DNA from: an uncultured Bacilli bacterium
GTDB taxonomy: Bacteria > Bacillota_I > Bacilli_A > RF39 > UBA660
Length of the DNA stretch: 64,000 nucleotides
Direction of reading: 5' to 3'
Assembly: GCA_934090685.1 (NCBI GenBank)
Contig: CAKOJN010000005.1
Location: forward strand, 1 to 64,000
The position numbers and the translations under genes were made by a program. Shown piece by piece: positions 50,755-59,279 of this stretch; position 1 is the first letter of the stretch; the number at the start of each line of letters is the position of its first letter. The notes beneath the pieces are model-generated. The model ran no database searches. It was not told the DNA's origin and saw only the letters and a program-made list of their open reading frames with translations.

Positions 50755-52267
50755 TGGTGATAAACTTAAAAAATATATGAAAGAAAGTGTTAACCTATTA
50801 TGCGACACAGTGATTGCTTCACTCGGGCCACTTGGCAACAATGTTATAATTGACAGTAGTCTTAGTACTCCTTATATTACAAATGATGGAGTAACAATCG
50901 CAAATAATATAGAAAGTGATAATAAGATTATTAATACAATATTAGAACTCACTAAAGCATCTTCTGTAAAAGCAGATGAGTTAGTTGGAGATGGTACTAC
51001 TTCTACCCTAGTACTTTTAAAAAGTATTTTTAATCTAGGATATGATTTAATAGAAAAAGGTAAAAACAAAATGGTATTAAAAAAAGAAATTGATAAATCT
51101 ATAGAACCTATCATCAAACTTATATTAGAAAATAGTAAAAAACCAAACAAGAAAGATATATTAAATGTATTAAATACTTCATGTGATGATGATAAAATAT
51201 CCTTTTTACTTATTAATGCCCATAAAAAAGTAAAAGATTTTAATGCTATTAATGTAGTTGAAGGAACTAAAGAATATGATGAAGTAATCTATCAAAAAGG
51301 ATATAAAATTAACGCTGTTTTATCAAGTAATTTATTTTTAAAAGATAAAAGTAAATTGTCTGTTGATGACTGTAAAATATTATTAATCAATAATGAACTA
51401 TACGACTTAGAAATAATAAGTGATGTATTAAATGAAATTATTAAAAGAAATGAAAAGTTAATTATAATAGCTAATGGATTTAGTGACGAAGTAACAAATG
51501 AACTACTTAGTTTAAATATTGATAACGGTATTAATGTTTACCCTATCAAACTAAATGAATATAGTAATAGATATAATATAGTTTATGAAGATTTGTCTAT
51601 AGTTTCAAATTCAAAAGTTATATTTAATACCTGTGATATAAATTATACTTATAGCGGATTTATTAAAAGTATAACAATCGATAAAGATGATATATTTATA
51701 TCTTTTGAAAATAATAATAGAATTAAAAATAAAATAAATGAAATAAAAAAAGATATTAAAAAAATTACTAATGATTTAGATAAAGAATATTACAATGATA
51801 GACTTCTTATGCTAAATAAAGGAAAAGTAACAATAGAAATCGGTGGTAAAACATATATTGATATAAGACATAGAACTATGAGAGCAATTGATGCTTTAAA
51901 TTCATATAAAACTGCATTAAATGGAGTTATCCCAGGTAGTGGTGTTATATTACATAAAATAAGTAATTCTAAGTTTAATAGCGATGGTATGAAAATACTC
52001 TTAGAATCTTTAAAATCTATTTTAGAACAAATTATAATTAATACAGGTGATGAAAAAGAAATATTAAATAAAATAATTGATAGTGATTATACTTTAATTT
52101 ATAATTTTAAAAATAATAATTTTGAAGATATTAATTCCACTACTATTCTAGATCCAGTAGAAACTGTTATTAATGAATTTAAAATCGCATGTAGTGTCGC
52201 TGGAATGTTACTTACAACATCTAGTATAATTATTAATGAAAATGAAAATAAAAGAGTTGAGTTTTAA
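50738..52267 (+). CDS. Divergent GroEL-like chaperonin
   Basis: A 509-residue group I chaperonin relative, overlapping the DUF4130 gene by 17 bases (GAGGAA ribosome site). The equatorial ATPase signature is intact: GPLGNNVIID (about 28), NDGVTIANNIE (about 46), ELVGDGTTSTLVLL (about 85, with catalytic Asp) and AIDALNSYKTALNGVIPGSG (about 385-405, with the second catalytic Asp). The apical domain is strongly changed (GYKINAVLSSNLFL where GroEL has GYLSPYFIN), and the C-terminal GGM tail is missing. It is likely a specialised folding or assembly factor for the radical-SAM/DUF4130 pair. No groES is adjacent. Confidence 0.85.
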   Translation: MKIVISGDKLKKYMKESVNLLCDTVIASLGPLGNNVIIDSSLSTPYITNDGVTIANNIESDNKIINTILELTKASSVKADELVGDGTTSTLVLLKSIFNLGYDLIEKGKNKMVLKKEIDKSIEPIIKLILENSKKPNKKDILNVLNTSCDDDKISFLLINAHKKVKDFNAINVVEGTKEYDEVIYQKGYKINAVLSSNLFLKDKSKLSVDDCKILLINNELYDLEIISDVLNEIIKRNEKLIIIANGFSDEVTNELLSLNIDNGINVYPIKLNEYSNRYNIVYEDLSIVSNSKVIFNTCDINYTYSGFIKSITIDKDDIFISFENNNRIKNKINEIKKDIKKITNDLDKEYYNDRLLMLNKGKVTIEIGGKTYIDIRHRTMRAIDALNSYKTALNGVIPGSGVILHKISNSKFNSDGMKILLESLKSILEQIIINTGDEKEILNKIIDSDYTLIYNFKNNNFEDINSTTILDPVETVINEFKIACSVAGMLLTTSSIIINENENKRVEF

Positions 52268-52692
52268 TCCTCAACTTTTTCAGTTAGTTTCAATTCATGA
52301 ATTCTAGTTTCTCTTTTACTATTTTTTCCTTCTCTATATAATTCCATGTTATATTTAACATTTCGAACTAATATATAATATCTATTTCTAGTATCAAGAT
52401 TACCTAACAGTACTTCTCTATAAGCAAGTTTACCATCAGCATAATTAATATGTGTATCTTCATACTGTTTAGCTGTATAGTCAATTATTTTTCCATCAAC
52501 TACATTATAATAATGACTTTCATCCCCTACTTTAACTCTCATAATGTCTCCACCTAATAAGTCATTAACAATAAGCGAAGTAACCGCACATTGACCAACA
52601 TATGGTTTATCTAAAGTCCACTTATCTTTTGAATCTTTATAACAAGTTTTTTTCTCCCAAGACAAATACAAAATTGTTTCTAAATTTTCCAT
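52264..52692 (-). CDS. YunG-family protein
   Basis: A 142-residue protein with GAGGTG site. LETILYLSWEKKTCYKDS followed by GQCAVTSLIVNDLLGGDI and SHYYNVVDGKIIDYTAKQ is the YunG pattern, a papain-like small fold with Cys in GQCAVT and His in SHYYN as possible active-site residues. Function is unknown. Its stop overlaps the end of the convergent chaperonin gene by four bases. Confidence 0.75.
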   Translation of the reverse strand: MENLETILYLSWEKKTCYKDSKDKWTLDKPYVGQCAVTSLIVNDLLGGDIMRVKVGDESHYYNVVDGKIIDYTAKQYEDTHINYADGKLAYREVLLGNLDTRNRYYILVRNVKYNMELYREGKNSKRETRIHELKLTEKVED

Positions 52693-52739
52693 TATTACAC
52701 CTCAAGTTTATAATATCATTAAATTATATAAAAGTATAT

Positions 52740-52765
52740 TAAAACCCGATAATTATTTATCGAGT
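52740..52765 (-). terminator. Terminator of the 136-aa gene
   Basis: CTCGATAA/TTATCGGG stem with T tail on the minus strand. Confidence 0.75.
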
Positions 52766-53163
52766 CTTAATGATTGATTTTTACTCTTTCTTTCTATTTC
52801 ACTAATTAAAGTAACATAATCTAAAAGTGAAATATCAAGAGTATGACAATATTTTTCAATTCTAGTATTTATAGATTCTCGAGTATTACAAACTAAATCT
52901 ATTATTGAAAGTAAAATTATTTTTTCTTCATTACCAAAATAATTATTTTTAAAATCATTAATGTCATTAAATGCTTCAAAAGTTAGTTCACTTGATTTAA
53001 CTTTTGAGATTAAATAAGTACTAGCAACTTTAGACATGTCATCATTAGATAAAACAATCATATTGGAAATATCACTTACATATTCTTCTAATATATCTTC
53101 TTTTAGATACTTACCAAGTTTAGTTTTTAATTCATTTATATACTTTGTTAATTCTTTTTCCAT
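52753..53163 (-). CDS. Unknown small protein
   Basis: A 136-residue, helix-rich protein with AAAGGGG site. It begins MEKELTKYINELKTKLGKYL and ends with a basic helix ERKSKNQSLRLDK. No domain recognised, no membrane segment. It lies between YunG and the XRE regulator with its own terminator. Confidence 0.5.
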   Translation of the reverse strand: MEKELTKYINELKTKLGKYLKEDILEEYVSDISNMIVLSNDDMSKVASTYLISKVKSSELTFEAFNDINDFKNNYFGNEEKIILLSIIDLVCNTRESINTRIEKYCHTLDISLLDYVTLISEIERKSKNQSLRLDK

Positions 53164-53220
53164 AATAATCCCCTTTAAATGCTTACATATTATACATCTG
53201 TATTAGATATTTGTCAATTT

Positions 53221-53826
53221 TCACTTATTCATTACCTTTTTTGACCATGTTTTTTTACCACACTTCGGGCATTTTAATTTTCTTGTAGTTGAGACATGAG
53301 CTGAAAAAAACACATTTAAAAATTTAGGAACAAATCTATAATTACAATTTTTACATTCATAATATCCAGCATCTAATTCTATTTTAACAATTATTATGCA
53401 TGATAATATAAATATAAACAAACTAATAACTATCCAAATACTAATATCTTTTTCATTCACATGACTCATGATCAGAATTATAGTTTCAATAAAAAACATA
53501 AGTGTTATTAAAAGCATAGACCACATAGAAAAAATAAGTTTCTTGTTTTTATTTTCTTCTTCTTTTTTGAGTTCAATAAGTAAATCATCATATTTTGAAG
53601 AATAATCTTTATTACTTAACATTTCACCATTTAATAATTCATTTACAGATATTGAAAGTATATTGCATAGTTCAATCATTAAAGATGCATCTGGAAGACA
53701 TTTACCAGTTTCCCATTTAGATACTGCCCTATCAGTAATATGCAGTTTATCCGCTAGGTCTTGCTGAGTTAATTTTTTTGACATTCTTCTTTTCTTTATA
53801 AATTTTCCTATTTTAATTTGATTCAT
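53221..53826 (-). CDS. XRE regulator fused to membrane and zinc-ribbon domains
   Basis: A 201-residue protein with three parts. An N-terminal helix-turn-helix (KLTQQDLADKLHITDRAVSK, about 18-37, then WETGKCLPD) belongs to the XRE family. Two membrane helices lie at about 100-120 and 130-150. A C-terminal zinc ribbon with CKNC (about 160) and CPKC (about 186) follows. This DNA-binding, membrane and Zn-ribbon arrangement suggests a sensor at the membrane. It overlaps the nucleotidyltransferase gene upstream by 14 bp, so the two form a unit. Confidence 0.8.
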   Translation of the reverse strand: MNQIKIGKFIKKRRMSKKLTQQDLADKLHITDRAVSKWETGKCLPDASLMIELCNILSISVNELLNGEMLSNKDYSSKYDDLLIELKKEEENKNKKLIFSMWSMLLITLMFFIETIILIMSHVNEKDISIWIVISLFIFILSCIIIVKIELDAGYYECKNCNYRFVPKFLNVFFSAHVSTTRKLKCPKCGKKTWSKKVMNK

Positions 53827-54196
53827 TATAACACCTTATTAGTTCTATATCTTTTTTGTCTTTATTTCTTGATAAAGATTCTTTTAATTTAATTACATCT
53901 TCTAGAGTCTGAACTGGTATACCTTCAATATATGTTGGTTCTGTAAAATAATCTATTCCAAAATTAATAACATCATCTATAAAATATATTTTATGATTAT
54001 ATGGATTTACTTTCTCGAATTTACATTCATAATGTTCTAACAAATAATCATAATATTCTTGAGTAACCGCAATGTCTATATCACTAGTACATTCTTTGAC
54101 GCCATGAATAACCATAGATGCACCACTTATCACAATATATTTTCTATTATCAAAATTATATTTTTTTAATATTTCAATGATTTCTTTTTTATTCAT
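53813..54196 (-). CDS. Nucleotidyltransferase-fold protein
   Basis: About 127 residues from ATG 54196. VISGASMVIHGVKECTSDID (about 22-41) is the GS...D-x-D metal-binding motif of the nucleotidyltransferase superfamily, AbiEii/MNT-like, then EPTYIEGIPVQTLEDVIKLK, a block common in these small proteins. No ribosome site is visible. It overlaps an XRE-family membrane regulator. The pair could be toxin-antitoxin-like (compare AbiE, MenAT), or a simple regulatory pair. Confidence 0.7.
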   Translation of the reverse strand: MNKKEIIEILKKYNFDNRKYIVISGASMVIHGVKECTSDIDIAVTQEYYDYLLEHYECKFEKVNPYNHKIYFIDDVINFGIDYFTEPTYIEGIPVQTLEDVIKLKESLSRNKDKKDIELIRCYNESN

Positions 54197-54263
54197 TATG
54201 AGCAATTATTATTATAAAACTACAATGTCATTAATTTTACAATAATAGTTTTTCCTTTCTTAT

Positions 54264-55175
54264 TCATTCACTTATTTCAGTATTACTATTATAACACGTT
54301 TTTTTAACTGCTAAACAATAATTAACACCCATCGGAGCATACATTTTATCATCAGGGTTCATATGATTAAATATTTTAAAATAATTTTCAGTCATTTCTT
54401 TATGATTAAGATGTTCATAAATATATAAACCATTATCACTAAGTATTTTTTTTATATCATTATATGTATATTTAGATTTCATCTCGTTATTAGATTCTTT
54501 TGCTAGTGATTCATTACATTTAGAAGTTTCACTATCATCATAAGTTGGATAATCAAATACTATACTGCTTCCATCTTTTATAATACTAGATATATTTTTA
54601 ATCATATCTTTAAATTCATCTGTAGTTAAATAATAACTGATACCAAGTAAACTATTAAATGATATGACATTTTTATCATAATCACTTTCAAGAATATTAT
54701 TTATCCAATTGTCTGTTGTGAAATCACATTTAATGAAGTTTGCTTTTCTTTTATCTTCATCACTCAGCCTACTTAGTTTATCATCTATCATATCATCTTT
54801 ATCAAGTTCAAAAACTTTTAAATTGGTTTTATTCCTGTATGCGAAAGTATCATATCCAGATGCATATATAAGATACTCTTTACAACCAAATTTAATTGAA
54901 TTTAATAAATGATGCTCACAAAAGGCACTTCTTGCAAGTAGCGAAGGAGCAAGTCTATTATTTACTATCCATTTTAATGCTTGTGTTTCATTACCTTTGA
55001 AATCTTTATTAAAGAAAGATATTCCCTTTACCATGTTTTCTGATATTTCATCATATTCATTTTTACTTAATATTTTTTCTGCATAAGAATCACTAAATAT
55101 TCTACATTTATAATTTTTATAATGATAACATCTAGCAAAACAACTTATTAATGCAGTCATGTTTTTTTCTTTCAT
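54264..55175 (-). CDS. SAM-dependent methyltransferase, leucine carboxyl methyltransferase type
   Basis: A 303-residue class I methyltransferase (GAGGTG site). Family blocks: FFNKDFKGNETQALKWIVNN, SLLARSAFCEHHLLNSI (about 75-90), YLIYASGYDTFAYR (the SAM-binding GxG replaced by ASGYDTF, about 99-112), KVFELDKDDM (acidic loop, about 118) and SFNSLLGISYYLT. This family methylates carboxyl or hydroxyl groups of small molecules in bacteria; the substrate is unknown. Confidence 0.8.
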   Translation of the reverse strand: MKEKNMTALISCFARCYHYKNYKCRIFSDSYAEKILSKNEYDEISENMVKGISFFNKDFKGNETQALKWIVNNRLAPSLLARSAFCEHHLLNSIKFGCKEYLIYASGYDTFAYRNKTNLKVFELDKDDMIDDKLSRLSDEDKRKANFIKCDFTTDNWINNILESDYDKNVISFNSLLGISYYLTTDEFKDMIKNISSIIKDGSSIVFDYPTYDDSETSKCNESLAKESNNEMKSKYTYNDIKKILSDNGLYIYEHLNHKEMTENYFKIFNHMNPDDKMYAPMGVNYCLAVKKTCYNSNTEISE

Positions 55176-55258
55176 ATTTCACCTCTATTATTTAATACAC
55201 TATTTTTGATATATATACAAGACTTGAAAAAAACACGATTTTGTGGTAATATATAAGT

Positions 55259-55290
55259 AGAAAAAAAAGGAGAAAACTTGTATTTTCTCT
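55259..55290 (-). terminator. Terminator of the second XRE gene
   Basis: GAGAAAA/TTTTCTC stem with TACAAG loop and C plus eight T on the minus strand. Confidence 0.85.
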
Positions 55291-55296
55291 TTTATT

Positions 55297-55854
55297 TTAT
55301 CTTTTTAATTTTCCACAATTCACATAGGTTTTATTATCAAATTTAAACTTTTTAGTATTAATGTCTTCTGAAAGTTCATATATATTTAAAATATGGTCTT
55401 TAATATTTATTAATAATTTAACCTCATTTTTAGTTATTAAATAATATGGTGATAAATCACTAACTTCTTTTATCAAATAATAATCTCCACCACTAAACAA
55501 ATTTAATATTCTTTCTATAAGATTCATATCACTATAAACAGATAATACATATATATCATGATCTTTGAAATAATCATCAAGTATTTCTTTGTATGAAGTT
55601 AATATATTTTTATATTTCTTCTTATCAAGTTCTATTTTCATTTTAAGTTTAGGCAGTTCAACATTACTTAATAAATTATCAATACTTATATCTAGTACTT
55701 TTGACAATTCTTGCAAATTACCAATATCCGGTATTCCGTTGTCCGTCTCCCATTTAGAGACAACTTGTCTTGAAACATTCAAAATATTTGATAAGTCTTC
55801 TTGAGATAAACATAATCTAGTTCTAATGTTTTTAATTTTATTTCCTAGTGTCAT
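55297..55854 (-). CDS. XRE-family transcriptional regulator
   Basis: A 185-residue protein with GGAGG site. The N-terminal HTH is CLSQEDLSNILNVSRQVVSK and WETDNGIPDIGNL (about 14-48). The C-terminal 110 residues are an unclassified domain with YKEILDDYFKDHDIYVLSVY. A GCTACT/AGTAGC hairpin sits in its leader at 55913-55930, and may be an operator. It lies next to the decayed lipoprotein-GNAT fragment. Confidence 0.82.
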   Translation of the reverse strand: MTLGNKIKNIRTRLCLSQEDLSNILNVSRQVVSKWETDNGIPDIGNLQELSKVLDISIDNLLSNVELPKLKMKIELDKKKYKNILTSYKEILDDYFKDHDIYVLSVYSDMNLIERILNLFSGGDYYLIKEVSDLSPYYLITKNEVKLLINIKDHILNIYELSEDINTKKFKFDNKTYVNCGKLKR

Positions 55855-55945
55855 AATAGTTCCTCCAATATAATTTTATAATTAAATTCATTAAAAATAA
55901 AGAACTTCTATGCTACTTTTAGTAGCAAAATAAAAAATATCAAAA

Positions 55946-56151
55946 TTATTTGACATTTTTATTTTTAATATAATCTCCCGTAAATTCACTTTCAAGGATA
56001 TCCATATGTATTAAATCATGATATTTACCATTTAAATACATAGCTTCTCTATTTCTTATCTTAATATCTTTTTCTTTATTTTTACAACCAGTAATTCCAA
56101 ATAATATAATACAACTTAATAATAAAATTAATATTCTTTTTTTATAAACAC
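55946..56151 (-). pseudogene. Chimeric relic: lipoprotein leader joined to a GNAT C-terminus
   Basis: One frame (to TAA at 55946-55948) encodes RILILLLSCIILFGITGCKN, a lipoprotein signal peptide with an FGITGC lipobox, then KEKDIKIRNREAMYLNGKYH and IHMDILESEFTGDYIKNKNVK, in outline the last 33 residues of the acetyltransferase at 45397. The only start codon with a ribosome site, GTG 56151 after AGGAG, is out of frame by one base in a run of seven A. It is probably a deletion product of two neighbouring genes. Confidence 0.65.
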
Positions 56152-56199
56152 TCTCCTATAATAAACTATATATATATCATGATAATATATGGTAGTAAA

Positions 56200-56412
56200 T
56201 TAAATATGTTCAATCTTACATATTATAACTTTTTTATCTTTCATAGATATTTTTTTAACTTCATAACCATAACTTAATAATTCCTTTTTATAAGTCAAAA
56301 ACGAATGATCAATATCAAAACCTAATATATTTTTAATTTCATTATACGTAAGTTCATAACTATCTTTCTTATTATTTTTTATATAATTCCATAATGGTTC
56401 ATATTTGCTCAT
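56200..56412 (-). CDS. Small protein resembling DUF7662
   Basis: A 70-residue protein with AAGGAG site. The pattern YEPLWNYIKNNKKDSYELTY then NEIKNILGFDI and HSFLTYKKELLSYGYEVKKI fits small proteins that carry a YxPLxxYL...LTFxEIExIlG motif (DUF7662). The function of the family is not known. It is followed upstream by a two-helix membrane protein. Confidence 0.6.
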   Translation of the reverse strand: MSKYEPLWNYIKNNKKDSYELTYNEIKNILGFDIDHSFLTYKKELLSYGYEVKKISMKDKKVIICKIEHI

Positions 56413-56422
56413 GGTATTCTCC

Positions 56423-56635
56423 TTATTTTTTAATAATTTTTTTAATTAATAATATTATTATTCCACTTAATATTAGTGTGTAACCAATTGGTATTAAAAA
56501 GAAATATTCATGAAGTATCTCACTAGAATCAACATACTCATTAGTAAAACACTTTATTATAAAACATATTATTCCACATATAATTAAAGACACACTTATA
56601 ATATTAATAATTTTTTCTTTTTTAATTTTTTTCAT
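56423..56635 (-). CDS. Small two-helix membrane protein
   Basis: About 70 residues, mostly two hydrophobic helices (IINIISVSLIICGIICFIIK and YFFLIPIGYTLILSGIIILL) with a short polar loop and basic ends. AGGATG precedes ATG 56635; an in-frame ATG is three codons upstream. The gene lies six bp after pepF and is probably in its transcript. Function unknown. Confidence 0.55.
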   Translation of the reverse strand: MKKIKKEKIINIISVSLIICGIICFIIKCFTNEYVDSSEILHEYFFLIPIGYTLILSGIIILLIKKIIKK

Positions 56636-56650
56636 ATTGTTCATCCTAAC

Positions 56651-58399
56651 TTAGTTTTTACTATTCAATGATAAAATTTTTTGCAATTCACCAATATCTT
56701 TTTTCATTACATTAAAACCAAATTCTATAACATCAGTATTTATTAAATCTATATTTAGTGTTTTTAATAAATCTAATGAATATTGACTACTTCCTGCTTC
56801 TAAAAATTTAATGTAGTCTTCTTTAGATAACGTATTCTTATCAATTAACGAATCCACTACAGTACTCGCTATTAAAAGACCAGTAGCATATTTATAATGA
56901 TAGTAACTCCATCTATATAGTTTTCCGAGTCTAGTCCATTCAACATTAGTAATTTCATCACATACAGCAACCTCACCATAATATTTTTTTATTAAATCAA
57001 AATATTTATTACATATGATATCTGACGTTAAGTTACTATTCACTCTAATCTTATAAAGTTCATCTTCAAGTTCAGTATACATTGTTTGTTTAAATACAGT
57101 TGTAAAATAATTTTCTATTTCTTTACATAGATAGAATATTTTTTCAGTATCAGAACTAGCAGTATTATATAAATACCTATTGAGTAGAATTTCATTTACT
57201 AAAGAAGCTGTTTCACCAACAAATATTGTACTATCTTCGTATATAAATGGTTGCTTATCTTTTGAAAAATAATAATTAACTATATGTCCTATCTCATGAA
57301 TCATATTTTTCAAATCTACATAAGAACCTCTAAAATTCATAAATGAGTATGTATGCCATGAAAATGTAATTGACTGATGCTTATTATCATCAAGTTCAGC
57401 ATCAATATGATCATTAAATAATATTTTAACCACATTGATGTATTCCTTTCCTAAAGGTTTTAGTGCATTTAATATTATTTCTTTGGCATTCTCTAATGAA
57501 TATTTAGTTTTCAAATTATTATCTAATGGTACTCCTAAATCATATAAATGTACTTCCTCTAAACCAAGTAATTCTGATTTAATTTTTAAGTATTGTTGAA
57601 CAAGATACAAATTATTATTAATTGATTTTATAAGTTTATTTATTACTTCAGAATCAATATTTTCTTCAAATAATGTTTTCTCTAAAACAGAATTATATTC
57701 TTCTAAATTTGAATTTTCTACTCTATAACCATAAATAATATCCAATAAATTAGCAAAATCTTCTTTTGATTTATCAAATGCTTCATTAACAATAAAATAA
57801 GTTTGTTTTCTTGTTTCTCTATCTCTAGATGAAATATATTTTGCAAAATTAGATGATGTTATAGTTACTTCTTTTCCATCAATGTCAATAGTGCCATATG
57901 AAATATCCCTTAGTAAATTATTATATAAATTTATTTGTTCATTTATTTTATCTATATTTTCTTTTATCTTTTGATTAATTTCATCTGATTGTATATGTTT
58001 TTCAAGTCTAAATAAGTTATGTATTGATAATTTATAAATACCAAGTTCTGGATTTTCTTCAATAAAAGATAAAATCTTTTCAAAACCTAAATCTAATATT
58101 TTTCTATCAATAAAAGACAATGTAGTATTTACCTCATTATTAAAAACTTCAGCAGTTTTTTTAAGTTCAATACACTCATCACTTTTAATATTTTTATAAT
58201 ACATTAGGGAACCGTAAATTAAAATATTGTTAGTAATCTCTTTAATTTTCCATTTTTTATTTAATAAGTCACATAATAAAGTTGAATTTAATTCCATATT
58301 TTCATAACTTTTTATATCACTTAATAATGTTTTTACATGCTCTATTTCATCATAAAATGATTTACTATCAACAAATAATTCTCTAAGGTTCCATTTCAT
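56651..58399 (-). CDS. pepF: M3-family oligoendopeptidase
   Basis: A 582-residue zinc metallopeptidase (GGAGG site), acting on peptides in the cytosol. The zinc site is LKNMIHEIGHIVNYYF (HEIGH, about 354-358), with the third ligand in VGETASLVNEILLNRYL (about 380-396). The N-terminal helical part and length match PepF/M3B. It is likely used for peptide recycling or sporulation-linked turnover. Confidence 0.93.
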   Translation of the reverse strand: MKWNLRELFVDSKSFYDEIEHVKTLLSDIKSYENMELNSTLLCDLLNKKWKIKEITNNILIYGSLMYYKNIKSDECIELKKTAEVFNNEVNTTLSFIDRKILDLGFEKILSFIEENPELGIYKLSIHNLFRLEKHIQSDEINQKIKENIDKINEQINLYNNLLRDISYGTIDIDGKEVTITSSNFAKYISSRDRETRKQTYFIVNEAFDKSKEDFANLLDIIYGYRVENSNLEEYNSVLEKTLFEENIDSEVINKLIKSINNNLYLVQQYLKIKSELLGLEEVHLYDLGVPLDNNLKTKYSLENAKEIILNALKPLGKEYINVVKILFNDHIDAELDDNKHQSITFSWHTYSFMNFRGSYVDLKNMIHEIGHIVNYYFSKDKQPFIYEDSTIFVGETASLVNEILLNRYLYNTASSDTEKIFYLCKEIENYFTTVFKQTMYTELEDELYKIRVNSNLTSDIICNKYFDLIKKYYGEVAVCDEITNVEWTRLGKLYRWSYYHYKYATGLLIASTVVDSLIDKNTLSKEDYIKFLEAGSSQYSLDLLKTLNIDLINTDVIEFGFNVMKKDIGELQKILSLNSKN

Positions 58400-58546
58400 T
58401 TTGCCTCCATATAATTACATAAATATTATATTATATTTAAAATGCAAAATCAATTTAAAGGCATATTAAAAGGTAAGCATTTATCTTACCTTATATAATC
58501 TATTTTGCCAATTATTGATGCTTCTGGTTGATATAAACATAAGATA

Positions 58547-58680
58547 CTTCAAAAGAAAAAGTAATCACAAAGGATTACTGTTTACTTTTCTGCCCAAGAG
58601 ATCTCGTACTTAACATACGATTAGAGCATTCGCACATATAGTGCTTGGTTCGATACATCTTAAAGGTCTTCTAATGATAT
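58547..58680 (-). ncRNA. Candidate structured ncRNA
   Basis: On the minus strand, TTGTTT and TATAAT (16 bp apart) at about 58707-58680 are followed by about 125 nt with local hairpins (GCAC/GTGC around TATAT, TCGTA/TACGA around TGTTAAG, and a long CCAAG/CTTGG pairing), then a strong terminator AGTAATC/GATTACT with T tail (58570-58547). No reading frame. I could not assign it to a known RNA family. It stands 150 bp before pepF and could be an attenuating leader or an independent RNA. Confidence 0.5.
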
Positions 58681-58735
58681 TATACCACTAAATCATAAAA
58701 AAACAATTTAGTGTTGCCTAAATTATTTTTCGTTT

Positions 58736-59278
58736 TTATAAATCTATTTTAACATCCTCTTTTTTTGTTTCGTCTATTTCAAAGAATTCTTTCTTAGTCA
58801 TCTTTTTATTTTTTGCAACAATACTAGTTGGGAATGACACTAATAATTGATTATATAATGAAACATTTGAATTATAAAGTCTTCTTGATGCTTGTAAGTG
58901 TTCTTCTACATCAACTATAGATTGTTGTAATGTTTTATAGTTTTCACTTGATTTTAACTCAGGATAACTTTCAGCAACAACATTGATTTTTCTAAAGTTT
59001 TCATCCATAACACGATTCGCATCATTTATTTCTTTTATAGACATATCTTTACGAAGCTTAATTACTTCAAATAAAGTTTCTTTTTCATGCTTTGCATAAG
59101 ATTTAACAACTTCAATCATTTTTGTTAATACATCATATCTTTTTGTTAATGCAACGTCAATTCCAGAAAGTGCCTCATCAATCTTAACAATAGATTTATT
59201 TAATTTATTAGAAGTTACTATATACCATATGATAATAAGTACAATTATAACAATAATTAAAATATATAATGGATTCAT
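58736..59278 (-). CDS. lemA: LemA family protein
   Basis: A 180-residue LemA protein from ATG 59278 (GGGAGGTG). A single N-terminal membrane helix (PLYILIIVIIVLIIIWYIV) leads into the LemA helical domain (NKLNKSIVKIDEALSGIDVA, LTKRYDVLTKMIEVVKSYAKHE, ...). The function of LemA is unclear; it is often encoded with a DUF3137 protein, as here (two-bp gap upstream). Confidence 0.9.
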   Translation of the reverse strand: MNPLYILIIVIIVLIIIWYIVTSNKLNKSIVKIDEALSGIDVALTKRYDVLTKMIEVVKSYAKHEKETLFEVIKLRKDMSIKEINDANRVMDENFRKINVVAESYPELKSSENYKTLQQSIVDVEEHLQASRRLYNSNVSLYNQLLVSFPTSIVAKNKKMTKKEFFEIDETKKEDVKIDL

Positions 59279-59279
59279 A

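Noticed and set aside
50738..52267. Plain housekeeping groEL
   Set aside because: The apical substrate-binding region is not conserved, the GGM tail is absent and no groES is adjacent; but it may still be the only GroEL.
58547..58680. SRP RNA, 6S RNA or a known riboswitch
   Set aside because: None of the signature segments I know for these families could be found.
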